Of a DNA stretch of 7,550 nt, positions 1 through 6,030 are shown piece after piece. Under the pieces are notes generated by a model. The model had not been told where the DNA came from. It was given only the letters and a program-made list of their open reading frames with translations, and ran no database searches. How positions within the stretch are numbered: the first letter of the stretch is position 1; the number at the start of each line of letters is the position of its first letter. This DNA is from Betaproteobacteria bacterium (GTDB lineage Bacteria; Pseudomonadota; Gammaproteobacteria; Burkholderiales; Burkholderiaceae): NCBI GenBank assembly GCA_013205155.1, contig JABMMT010000012.1, forward strand, positions 1 through 7,550. The letters run 5' to 3'. The translations under genes were made by a program, and so were the position numbers.

Positions 1-296
1 ATGTTGTAGCCACCAAGCATGGTTCCAAGTAGTTCAGTGGCTTTTATTTTTGAGATCAAGGGTGACTTTTCTACTCCCTTAGCAATTGCGTCTAAAAATT
101 CAGCTTTTACTCTAGCCGCCTCATCAACGCCTGCAGGTACTCGATTAGTAATTAATTCTACTAACTCAGCATCTTTGCCGGCTGGTGGATTTTTTAACAT
201 TTTGACCAATTCAGCAGTTTGGTCCTTGCTCAATGGGAGGGCTGGAATACCAAGGGCTGCTCGTTCAGCAACATGGGCGTTGTACGCTTCAAACAT
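1..296 (-). CDS. acnB: Aconitate hydratase B, N-terminal part (cut by window edge)
   Basis: This is the start of AcnB, the TCA-cycle aconitase that interconverts citrate and isocitrate through an Fe-S cluster and, in some lineages, also handles 2-methyl-cis-aconitate. Only the first 98 codons lie in the window. They cover part of the N-terminal HEAT-like helical domain that sets AcnB apart from AcnA; the cluster cysteines are outside. The translation runs MFEAYNAHVAERAALGIPAL and continues with KNPPAGKDAE, TNRVPAGVDEAARVKAEFLDAIAKG and ELLGTMLGGYN. These blocks match, from memory, E. coli AcnB (HVAERAAEGI, LKNPPAG, TNRVPPGVDEAAYVKAGFLAAIAKG, ELLGTMQGGYN). The ATG at 296 is supported by an AGGA Shine-Dalgarno at 303-306 (minus strand), 6 nt upstream. 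A promoter and palindrome lie farther upstream. The identification is firm; whether the rest of the gene is intact cannot be seen. Confidence 0.96.
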   Translation of the reverse strand, partial: MFEAYNAHVAERAALGIPALPLSKDQTAELVKMLKNPPAGKDAELVELITNRVPAGVDEAARVKAEFLDAIAKGVEKSPLISKIKATELLGTMLGGYN

Positions 297-363
297 AATG
301 TTTCCTATGAGGTAAAAGTAATCAATAGAGAGGCTAAATGAGGATTTTCTCCCGCTTAACTTG

Positions 364-369
364 ATTATA
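364..369 (-). promoter_or_regulatory. Candidate -10 box of the acnB promoter
   Basis: Read on the minus strand, this is a perfect TATAAT. A start site near 357 would give an untranslated leader of about 60 nt ahead of the acnB ATG at 296. No good -35 hexamer lies at 16-18 bp; the best available is an AT-only sequence inside the palindrome at 379-400. That would suit a promoter that depends on, or is blocked by, a regulator. It rests on sequence resemblance only. Confidence 0.5.
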
Positions 370-378
370 GTTACTAAA

Positions 379-400
379 TTAAGTCTTATATAAGAGTTAA
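379..400. promoter_or_regulatory. 22-bp near-perfect palindrome, candidate operator of acnB
   Basis: The central 12 bases TCTTATATAAGA (384-395) are a perfect palindrome. After one G/G mismatch on each side, TTAA arms (379-382 and 397-400) extend the symmetry, so 20 of 22 positions are symmetric. The centre lies about 32 bp upstream of the inferred acnB start site, which is where a dimeric repressor would cover the -35 region. The length and symmetry are typical of dimeric helix-turn-helix regulators such as the GntR class. The actual regulator is not identifiable from this window. AT-rich DNA yields short palindromes by chance, but one of this length is less expected. Confidence 0.45.
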
Positions 401-449
401 AGCACCTAAAAACACAGGAAATAGGGTCTTTAGGGATAATTCAAGCTAT

Positions 450-474
450 CTAGGTAAATCTGGCCTAGTACCTA
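450..474. repeat. Small inverted repeats overlapping the stop of the Imm-like gene
   Basis: Two mutually exclusive pairings occur here: TAGGTA (451-456) with TACCTA (469-474), and CTAGG (450-454) with CCTAG (464-468). They overlap the TAG stop of the small minus-strand gene. A hairpin at its mRNA 3' end is possible, but no U-run follows, so this is not a standard intrinsic terminator. It may simply be chance. Confidence 0.25.
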
Positions 475-660
475 TAAGATTTTCTCTGCCTTAAGCGCCC
501 AAACTAAGGCGACTACCCAACCGATCAATGACCAACCTAGAAATAGATTTAAAGCAAAGATAGCCCCTGTATTTGCCCTTTTTCTATTAAATGCGATGGC
601 GAAGGGGAGTAAGTAGAAAAGCGAGAGCAGAGTGATGAGGATTGCAAAAAGAAGGCGCAT
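472..660 (-). CDS. Small two-helix membrane protein, superinfection immunity (Imm-like) family
   Basis: A 62-residue protein made almost entirely of two hydrophobic helices, about residues 2-23 and 33-56, joined by a short basic turn (NRKRAN, 25-30). The second helix carries the pattern AIFALNLFLGWSLIGWVVAL with paired GW motifs at 42-43 and 47-48. I recognise this as typical of the superinfection immunity protein family (Pfam Imm_superinfect, related to phage T4 Imm). T4 Imm blocks entry of DNA from a second phage; for chromosomal relatives the role is largely unknown, so the name should not be read as a proven function. The ATG at 660 is the only reasonable start, because an in-frame TGA lies five codons upstream. 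No clear Shine-Dalgarno precedes it. The gene stands alone, in the same direction as acnB and divergent from pyrG. Confidence 0.8.
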   Translation of the reverse strand: MRLLFAILITLLSLFYLLPFAIAFNRKRANTGAIFALNLFLGWSLIGWVVALVWALKAEKIL

Positions 661-741
661 TTTGGCTGAAAATCAAGAAATTTGATAAAGATTTACCAAT
701 ATTACACATTTATTAATTTCCGTGGGATTTTTAGGTGTCGT

Positions 742-747
742 TATAAT
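742..747 (+). promoter_or_regulatory. -10 box of the pyrG operon promoter
   Basis: A perfect TATAAT lies 25 bp before the pyrG ATG. The -35 region is poor: the candidates around 717-723 match TTGACA at only two or three positions, and no extended TG motif is present. Initiation would fall at about 752-755, leaving a leader of only about 18-21 nt. The likely start region reads CTATTTCC, so an A followed by TTT is available at 752-755. Confidence 0.6.
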
Positions 748-772
748 TACTATTTCCAACAGAGCTTAAGCG

Positions 773-2434
773 ATGACCAAATACGTTTTTGTCACTGGTG
801 GTGTGGTTTCTTCTTTAGGGAAAGGAATTGCAGCTGCCTCGCTTGCCGCGATTCTTGAATCACGCGGCCTGAAAGTCACCCTTCTAAAATTAGATCCGTA
901 TATAAATGTTGATCCTGGCACTATGAGCCCGCTCCAGCATGGAGAAGTTTTTGTAACTGAAGATGGTGCAGAGACTGACTTAGATCTTGGTCACTATGAG
1001 CGTTTTGTATCTGCGAAGATGCGCAAGAGCAATAATTTCACTACTGGACAGATCTATGAGTCAGTCATCAGCAAAGAACGGCGTGGTGAATATTTAGGAA
1101 AAACTGTCCAAGTGATTCCACATATTACAAACGAGATTCAGGCTTTTGTAGAGCGTGGAGCTAAAGCAAGTCATGATGGGAATGCTGATATTGCTATTTG
1201 TGAAATTGGCGGTACTGTCGGCGATATTGAATCATTACCTTTTTTAGAGGCTGCAAGGCAGATGAGCTTGCGTCTTCCACCTCACTGCTGCGCCTTTGTC
1301 CACCTTACTTTAGTTCCATTTATTAGTAGTGCGGGCGAGTTAAAAACTAAGCCTACACAACACTCAGTGCAGAAATTACGCGAAATTGGGATCATGCCAA
1401 CAGTTTTGCTTTGTCGTGCTGATAGACCTATTCCGGCGGATGAGCGTGCAAAAATTTCTTTATTCTCTAATGTTCGTGAAGAAGCTGTTATTTCTGTTTG
1501 GGACGTAGATACGATTTATAAAATTCCTGAGATGCTTTACGCTCAAAAGATGGATGATTTAATTTGCCGAGAATTAGAGTTAGATGCTAAACCCGCTGAT
1601 CTTTCTGTTTGGGCAAACTTAGTTTATCAAATGGCCAATCCACAATATGATGTGACGATTGGAATGGTTGGTAAATACGTAGAACTGACAGAATCTTATA
1701 AATCACTCATAGAAGCTTTGCGTCATGCTGGCATTCACACTCATACAAAAGTAAACATCAATTATATTGACTCTGAAACCATCGAAAAAGATGGTATTGA
1801 TTGCCTGAAGAAATTAGATGCGATCTTGGTGCCTGGTGGATTTGGTAAACGGGGTACGGAAGGTAAGATTTCGGCTATACGCTATGCGCGAGAGAACCGC
1901 GTTCCATATTTAGGCATCTGTTTGGGTATGCAGTTAGCGGTGATTGAATTTGCTCGTCATGTTGCCAACATTGCCAAGGCCAATAGTACTGAGTTTGATC
2001 CCCAGACCGAAAATCCAGTAATTGCTTTGATTACGGAGTGGATGGACAGAGAAGGGCAGGTTGAGAAGCGTAGTAATTCATCTGATCTGGGTGGCACAAT
2101 GCGCCTTGGCTCACAACGTTGTCCTGTGAAATCAGGTACCTTAGCAAGTACAATTTATGGCTCAGAAGTAAATGAGCGGCATCGCCATCGCTATGAAGTC
2201 AATAATATTTATGTTCCGCAACTTGAAGAATCTGGTTTAATTATTTCTGCTAGAACACCTAATGAATCTTTACCTGAAATGATGGAGCTTCCAGAATCCA
2301 TTCATCCATGGTTTTTTGGTGTTCAATTTCATCCAGAATTTACCTCGACACCCCGTGATGGTCATCCCTTATTCTCTGCATTCATTAACGCAGCTCTAGT
2401 GCATCAAAATAGCGCTTTAAAGCAAGTTGCCTAA
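773..2434 (+). CDS. pyrG: CTP synthase (glutamine hydrolysing)
   Basis: PyrG converts UTP to CTP using ATP and glutamine-derived ammonia, the last step of de novo pyrimidine nucleotide synthesis, in the cytosol. The 553 residues compare with 545 in E. coli. The synthase domain (about 1-266) opens with the P-loop GGVVSSLGKG (9-18), followed by KLDPYINVDPGTMSP (39-53), the Asp-rich TDLDLGHYERF (68-78) and CEIGGTVGDIES (143-154). The class I glutamine amidotransferase domain (about 290-545) has the nucleophile Cys383 in GICLGMQ, and His520 and Glu522 in FHPEF. The catalytic set is complete. The ATG at 773 gives the standard family N-terminus. Its ribosome site is weak (AGAG at 761-764). It is first in the pyrG-kdsA-eno-ftsB string; kdsA begins 9 bp after the stop, so co-transcription is very likely. 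Its product CTP is also used to activate Kdo. Confidence 0.99.
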   Translation: MTKYVFVTGGVVSSLGKGIAAASLAAILESRGLKVTLLKLDPYINVDPGTMSPLQHGEVFVTEDGAETDLDLGHYERFVSAKMRKSNNFTTGQIYESVISKERRGEYLGKTVQVIPHITNEIQAFVERGAKASHDGNADIAICEIGGTVGDIESLPFLEAARQMSLRLPPHCCAFVHLTLVPFISSAGELKTKPTQHSVQKLREIGIMPTVLLCRADRPIPADERAKISLFSNVREEAVISVWDVDTIYKIPEMLYAQKMDDLICRELELDAKPADLSVWANLVYQMANPQYDVTIGMVGKYVELTESYKSLIEALRHAGIHTHTKVNINYIDSETIEKDGIDCLKKLDAILVPGGFGKRGTEGKISAIRYARENRVPYLGICLGMQLAVIEFARHVANIAKANSTEFDPQTENPVIALITEWMDREGQVEKRSNSSDLGGTMRLGSQRCPVKSGTLASTIYGSEVNERHRHRYEVNNIYVPQLEESGLIISARTPNESLPEMMELPESIHPWFFGVQFHPEFTSTPRDGHPLFSAFINAALVHQNSALKQVA

Positions 2435-2443
2435 GACGAGTCT

Positions 2444-3307
2444 ATGAGCACATTCAAACTATGCGGTTTCGATATTGGCCTAGATCAGCGTTTTTTTTTA
2501 ATAGCCGGTACTTGCGTCATTGAATCTGAACAATCAGCTATTGATGTTGCGGGACACTTAAAAGAAATCACTAGCGCCCTAAAGATTCCATTTATCTATA
2601 AATCCTCTTTTGATAAAGCTAACCGCTCTTCAGGTAGCTCTTTCCGTGGTTTAGGAATGGAGAAGGGTTTAGAAATTTTGGCAAAAGTTAAGAAGCAAGT
2701 GGGTGTTCCTGTTCTAACTGATGTTCATGATATTAGCGAAATTGATGCGGTATCAAAAGTTGTTGATGTTCTTCAAACCCCCGCTTTTTTATGCAGACAA
2801 ACTGACTTCATTCGCGCTTGCGCACAAAGTGGCAAACCCGTTAATTTCAAAAAAGGGCAATTTCTGTCCCCCCATGACATGCTTAATGTAATTGATAAAG
2901 CGAGAGCTGCTGCCGCAGAAGAAAATTTGCCAGATCAGTTTATGGTTTGTGAACGTGGCGCTTCATTTGGATATAACAATTTAGTTTCTGATATGCGCAG
3001 TCTTGCAATTATGCGTGCCTCTAAAGCACCCGTTGTTTTCGATGCGACCCATTCAGTTCAGCTACCTGGTGGGCAAGGACAGTCTAGTGGTGGTCAACGT
3101 GAGTTTGTTCCTGTTTTAGCTAGGGCAGCAGTTGCTGTAGGTATTAGTGGCCTGTTTATGGAAACACATCCAAATCCAGCCAAAGCATTATCAGACGGTC
3201 CTAATGCAGTTCCATTGGACCGCATGAAAGAATTACTTGAGTCACTGTTAGCTATTGATTCAGTCATTAAGGATAGCGGTTCTTATTTAGAAGATAGCTT
3301 TGAATAA
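2444..3307 (+). CDS. kdsA: 3-deoxy-D-manno-octulosonate 8-phosphate (Kdo-8-P) synthase
   Basis: KdsA condenses phosphoenolpyruvate with D-arabinose 5-phosphate to Kdo-8-phosphate, the precursor of the inner-core sugar of lipopolysaccharide. The 287-residue protein is a full-length TIM barrel. Family blocks include YKSSFDKANRSS (52-63), PVLTDVHD (89-96), CRQTDF (117-122), NFKKGQFLSP (134-143) and DATHSVQLPG (200-209). The N-terminal block reads IAGTCVIES with Cys24, where the metal-independent E. coli enzyme has Asn. With His203, Glu240 and Asp251 this completes the four-ligand set of metal-dependent enzymes (Aquifex type), so a divalent-metal enzyme is inferred. Thr23 stands where I would expect Pro (AGPC). 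Codons 16-19 contain a run of nine T (2491-2499). The Shine-Dalgarno is weak (GACGAG, 2435-2440). The gene lies 9 bp after pyrG. Confidence 0.98.
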   Translation: MSTFKLCGFDIGLDQRFFLIAGTCVIESEQSAIDVAGHLKEITSALKIPFIYKSSFDKANRSSGSSFRGLGMEKGLEILAKVKKQVGVPVLTDVHDISEIDAVSKVVDVLQTPAFLCRQTDFIRACAQSGKPVNFKKGQFLSPHDMLNVIDKARAAAAEENLPDQFMVCERGASFGYNNLVSDMRSLAIMRASKAPVVFDATHSVQLPGGQGQSSGGQREFVPVLARAAVAVGISGLFMETHPNPAKALSDGPNAVPLDRMKELLESLLAIDSVIKDSGSYLEDSFE

Positions 3308-3352
3308 AAGAGTTTAATAGCTCCATTTCATATTGCTTTAAGGAGAAGGTGC

Positions 3353-4639
3353 ATGAGCGCCATTGTTGACATTATTGGTAGAGAAATTTTAGATTCACGC
3401 GGAAATCCAACGGTTGAGTGTGATGTACTACTCGAATCTGGAGTAATGGGCCGTGCAGCTGTTCCATCAGGCGCCTCAACAGGTTCACGTGAAGCAATAG
3501 AATTGCGCGATGGAGATAAGTCACGTTATCTAGGTAAGGGGGTTCTGAATGCCGTTCAAAATATTAATATTGAAATTGCTGAATCTATCTTAGGCCTAGA
3601 TGCAAGTGAACAAGCCTTCTTAGATCACACCTTGAACGAATTGGATGGTACTCATAACAAAGCTCGCCTAGGCGCCAATGCAACTCTTGCAGTCTCAATG
3701 GCTGTAGCTAGAGCGGCGGCCGAGGAAGCTGGATTGCCCTTGTATCGTTACTTCGGTGGTTCTGGCGGAATGCAATTACCCGTTCCCATGATGAATATTG
3801 TGAATGGTGGAGCCCACGCAAACAATAGTTTGGATATTCAGGAATTTATGGTGATGCCAGTAGGTGCACAAAGCTTCCGTGAAGCATTGCGTTGTGGCGC
3901 TGAAATTTTTCACGAATTAACAAAGATCCTAGAGTCTCAAGGGATGCCTACTTCGGTAGGTGACGAGGGCGGTTTTGCCCCGAACTTTAAAAGCAATACT
4001 GAATGTTTACAAACTATTTTAAAAGCGATTGAAGGTGCTGGTTACCAAGCTGGAGAAGATGTCTTATTGGCATTAGATTGTGCAGCAAGTGAATTTTATA
4101 AAGATGGGAAGTACCACTTATCAGGTGAGGGACTGCAATTATCATCAAGTGAGTTCTCAGATTACTTAGGCCAACTAGCAGATCAATTCCCCATCGTGTC
4201 GATTGAGGATGGTATGCATGAGGCTGACTGGGATGGGTGGGTGGATATCACTCAAAAGTTAGGCAAGAAAATCCAATTAGTTGGCGATGATTTATTTGTT
4301 ACTAATACACGAATTCTGAAAGAAGGCATTGAGAAGGGCGTAGCAAATTCGATTCTCATTAAGATCAATCAAATCGGAACCTTAACTGAAACCTTTGCTG
4401 CAATTGAAATGGCTAAACGTGCAAATTACACTACCGTCATTTCGCATCGCTCTGGGGAAACCGAAGACAGTACCATTGCAGATATTGCGGTTGGAACTAA
4501 TGCCGGACAAATTAAAACAGGCTCATTGTCTAGATCAGATCGCATTGCTAAATATAACCAACTACTTCGTATTGAAGAAGATTTGGGTGATGTTGCAAGC
4601 TATCCTGGTAAATCTGTTTTCTATAATCTCAAACGTTAA
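3353..4639 (+). CDS. eno: Enolase (phosphopyruvate hydratase)
   Basis: Enolase interconverts 2-phosphoglycerate and phosphoenolpyruvate in glycolysis and gluconeogenesis. The 428 residues match the usual bacterial length of about 430. Visible landmarks are the mobile-loop region PSGASTGSREA (38-48), His155 in GGAHANN, Glu205 in SVGDEGG (general acid/base), metal ligands Asp242, Glu285 (SIEDGM) and Asp312 (GDDLFVTN), and catalytic Lys337 in LIKINQIGT. The block SHRSGETEDSTIADIAVG follows at 364-381. All key residues are present. The ATG at 3353 has the strongest ribosome site in the window, AAGGAG at 3340-3345 with a 7-nt spacer. That fits the high expression expected of a glycolytic enzyme lying third in a string. 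It lies 45 bp after kdsA, whose substrate PEP it makes, and 22 bp before ftsB. Confidence 0.99.
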   Translation: MSAIVDIIGREILDSRGNPTVECDVLLESGVMGRAAVPSGASTGSREAIELRDGDKSRYLGKGVLNAVQNINIEIAESILGLDASEQAFLDHTLNELDGTHNKARLGANATLAVSMAVARAAAEEAGLPLYRYFGGSGGMQLPVPMMNIVNGGAHANNSLDIQEFMVMPVGAQSFREALRCGAEIFHELTKILESQGMPTSVGDEGGFAPNFKSNTECLQTILKAIEGAGYQAGEDVLLALDCAASEFYKDGKYHLSGEGLQLSSSEFSDYLGQLADQFPIVSIEDGMHEADWDGWVDITQKLGKKIQLVGDDLFVTNTRILKEGIEKGVANSILIKINQIGTLTETFAAIEMAKRANYTTVISHRSGETEDSTIADIAVGTNAGQIKTGSLSRSDRIAKYNQLLRIEEDLGDVASYPGKSVFYNLKR

Positions 4640-4661
4640 TCCATAATTGATCCATTAGATT

Positions 4662-4991
4662 ATGCGAATAATCATCTACTCTATGCTGTTATTGTTGATC
4701 GCAATCCAATACCCACTTTGGTTGGGTAAGGGTGGCTGGATTAAGGTCTACGAGATGGAGAAGCAGGTAGAGTTACAAGAGGCAAAAAATAGCCTCTTGG
4801 CGTTGCGTAATGCAAAATTGGCGGGTGACGTCAAAGACTTAAAAGATGGTACCCGTGCAATTGAAGAGCGCTCTCGAGTTGAGCATGGGCTAATCAAGGA
4901 GGGGGAATTTTTTGTGCAAATTTTGCCCGGAGATAAGCCCTCAGCGAGTAATTCCGAGGATAGCCCTAAGCAGACTACTGCCAAGCAATAA
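4662..4991 (+). CDS. ftsB: Cell division protein FtsB
   Basis: FtsB is a bitopic inner-membrane protein that forms the FtsQ-FtsL-FtsB complex and helps activate septal peptidoglycan synthesis by FtsWI. This 109-residue protein has a very short cytoplasmic end, one membrane helix (about 3-20, ending QYPLWLGKGG), and a periplasmic coiled coil (about 30-65). The conserved patch RAIEERSRVEHGLIKEGEFFVQ follows at about 65-86. Residues 90-109 are a polar, probably disordered tail. The pattern aligns by eye with E. coli FtsB (QYSLWFGKNG, EERARNELSMTRPGETFY). The ATG at 4662 is fixed by an in-frame TAG two codons upstream; no good Shine-Dalgarno is visible, so translation may lean on coupling to eno, which ends 22 bp before. 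The eno-ftsB pairing is common in proteobacteria. Confidence 0.95.
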   Translation: MRIIIYSMLLLLIAIQYPLWLGKGGWIKVYEMEKQVELQEAKNSLLALRNAKLAGDVKDLKDGTRAIEERSRVEHGLIKEGEFFVQILPGDKPSASNSEDSPKQTTAKQ

Positions 4992-5000
4992 GAAGCTGAG

Positions 5001-5966
5001 TTAGTGGCCCCCAGACGGTGGCCTAGTTGCATCACTTAATAAATCAGTTTTAAATACTTGCTGACAATCAACCGCATCAAATCGGTATGGCTGGGCACAA
5101 AAATCACAGATGGTTTCAACAATACCCTGTTCAGCTAGGATGCTCTGAACCTCCTCATCTCCTAGCATTCTTAATACATCAGCAACTTTAGTACGTGAAC
5201 AGCTACATGCAAATCGTATAGGTCGTGAAGGGAAGCTTCGCACACCATTTTCAGTTGATTCTTCAAGAAACAGGCGACGTAAAATGGTAGTTGGTGGTAG
5301 GTTTAATAGCTCTTCTTCAGTAATGGTTTCACCCAAAGCCTGAATTCTTGACCAGCCTTCAGCGCTAATTTGAGGGTCAAGGTGTGCATGACCGCCTGAA
5401 TTTGGCAGACGCTGCAGTAACAAGCCTCCAACATGGGTTTCATTTGAGCTTAACCAGATACGAGTATCAAGTTGCTCTGAGTTCTGCATATATAGGGCAA
5501 TCGCTTCTGCAGCACTAGTAACAGGCTTGATAAAGGCCCCATGCTGTTCTTGAAGCGCAACAATACCTTGATATGGCTGTTGACCAGGTTCTCGATCCTT
5601 GGGGTCAAGGGTAATGACTAGTCTTCCGGTATGAGTAGCATCCAATAGCTCTCCCAAGGTGGCATTAGGCGCAATTTCGGCTGGATTAACTGAAAGCTTG
5701 ACCGTAGCCCGCATGCTTAAGTCCGATTTGCATTCAACTACCAATAGCTGTATTGGGCCCTTACTTTGGGCTTGAATAATGAGGGTTCCCTCAAACTTTA
5801 GACTTGCACTTAAAAGGGTAGCAGCCCCAACAAAATCACCCAGAATACGGCGGACGGCTGGTGGGTCAGTACGCCGCTCTAGAACCGCTTGCCAAGCAGA
5901 ACTAATTGAGACTATTTCCCCGCGGACTGGTGCGCCATCACATATAAATACAAGCAATTCATTCAT
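5001..5966 (-). CDS. hslO: Hsp33 redox-regulated chaperone
   Basis: Hsp33 is a cytosolic holdase kept off by a zinc site and switched on when oxidation (for example by hypochlorite or peroxide with heat) forms disulfides and unfolds its C-terminus. The 321 residues exceed E. coli Hsp33 (292). The N-terminal domain includes ILGDFVGAATLLSASLKFEGTLIIQAQSKGP (41-71) and the central LLLQRLP (182-188). The redox switch is complete: Cys254-X-Cys256 (FACSCSR) and Cys287-X-X-Cys290 (CDFC). The 31-residue spacing from second to third cysteine equals that in E. coli. About 31 residues follow the last cysteine. An in-frame TAG two codons upstream fixes the ATG at 5966; the ribosome site is poor. It is divergent from gltX (64 bp) and convergent with ftsB (9 bp). 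Confidence 0.98.
   Translation of the reverse strand: MNELLVFICDGAPVRGEIVSISSAWQAVLERRTDPPAVRRILGDFVGAATLLSASLKFEGTLIIQAQSKGPIQLLVVECKSDLSMRATVKLSVNPAEIAPNATLGELLDATHTGRLVITLDPKDREPGQQPYQGIVALQEQHGAFIKPVTSAAEAIALYMQNSEQLDTRIWLSSNETHVGGLLLQRLPNSGGHAHLDPQISAEGWSRIQALGETITEEELLNLPPTTILRRLFLEESTENGVRSFPSRPIRFACSCSRTKVADVLRMLGDEEVQSILAEQGIVETICDFCAQPYRFDAVDCQQVFKTDLLSDATRPPSGGH
5006..5023. other. GC-rich imperfect hairpin at the ftsB/hslO junction
   Basis: GGCC arms at 5006-5009 and 5020-5023, one C/T mismatch, then a CC/GG pair, close an AGAC loop. It lies within the last codons of hslO, just beyond the ftsB stop. No T-run follows on either strand, so it is not a canonical intrinsic terminator. 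It is the only hairpin I can see where two converging transcripts must end. Confidence 0.3.
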
Positions 5967-5973
5967 AGACTAA

Positions 5974-6007
5974 AGTATCCACTTTTTTGGATTTTGCTGT
6001 CTATATT
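5974..6007. promoter_or_regulatory. Candidate overlapping divergent promoters for hslO and gltX
   Basis: For gltX (plus), TATATT at 6002-6007 is a possible -10 box, 23 bp before the ATG, without a convincing -35. For hslO (minus), TAGACA (5998-6003) and GATACT (5974-5979), spaced 18 bp, are possible -35 and -10 boxes. That would start hslO almost at its ATG, giving a near-leaderless mRNA. The two candidates overlap at 6002-6003. Both are weak matches. Confidence 0.3.
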
Positions 6008-6030
6008 CACGACCTGAGATAATAAGGCTT

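Noticed and set aside
19..315. Open frame of 98 codons on the plus strand
   Set aside because: It is antisense to the clearly recognisable acnB N-terminus and has no family resemblance.
405..434. Inverted repeat CCTAAA / TTTAGG with an 18-nt loop
   Set aside because: It has six-base arms in AT-rich DNA, a long loop and no T-run; chance is the simplest explanation.
472..660. Idea of a prophage remnant or defence island around the Imm-like gene
   Set aside because: All neighbours are core housekeeping genes, and no integrase, attachment repeats or other defence genes are visible.
4395..4646. Open frame of 83 codons on the plus strand inside the end of eno
   Set aside because: It lies in another frame of eno, whose conserved SHRSGETEDS region is the real coding sequence there.
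4748..5035. Open frame of 95 codons on the minus strand
   Set aside because: It is antisense to ftsB and overlaps the hslO end; the composition is that of a mirrored reading frame and no motif is present.
5779..5973. Open frame of 64 codons on the plus strand
   Set aside because: It is antisense to the conserved N-terminal domain of hslO and has no supporting signal.
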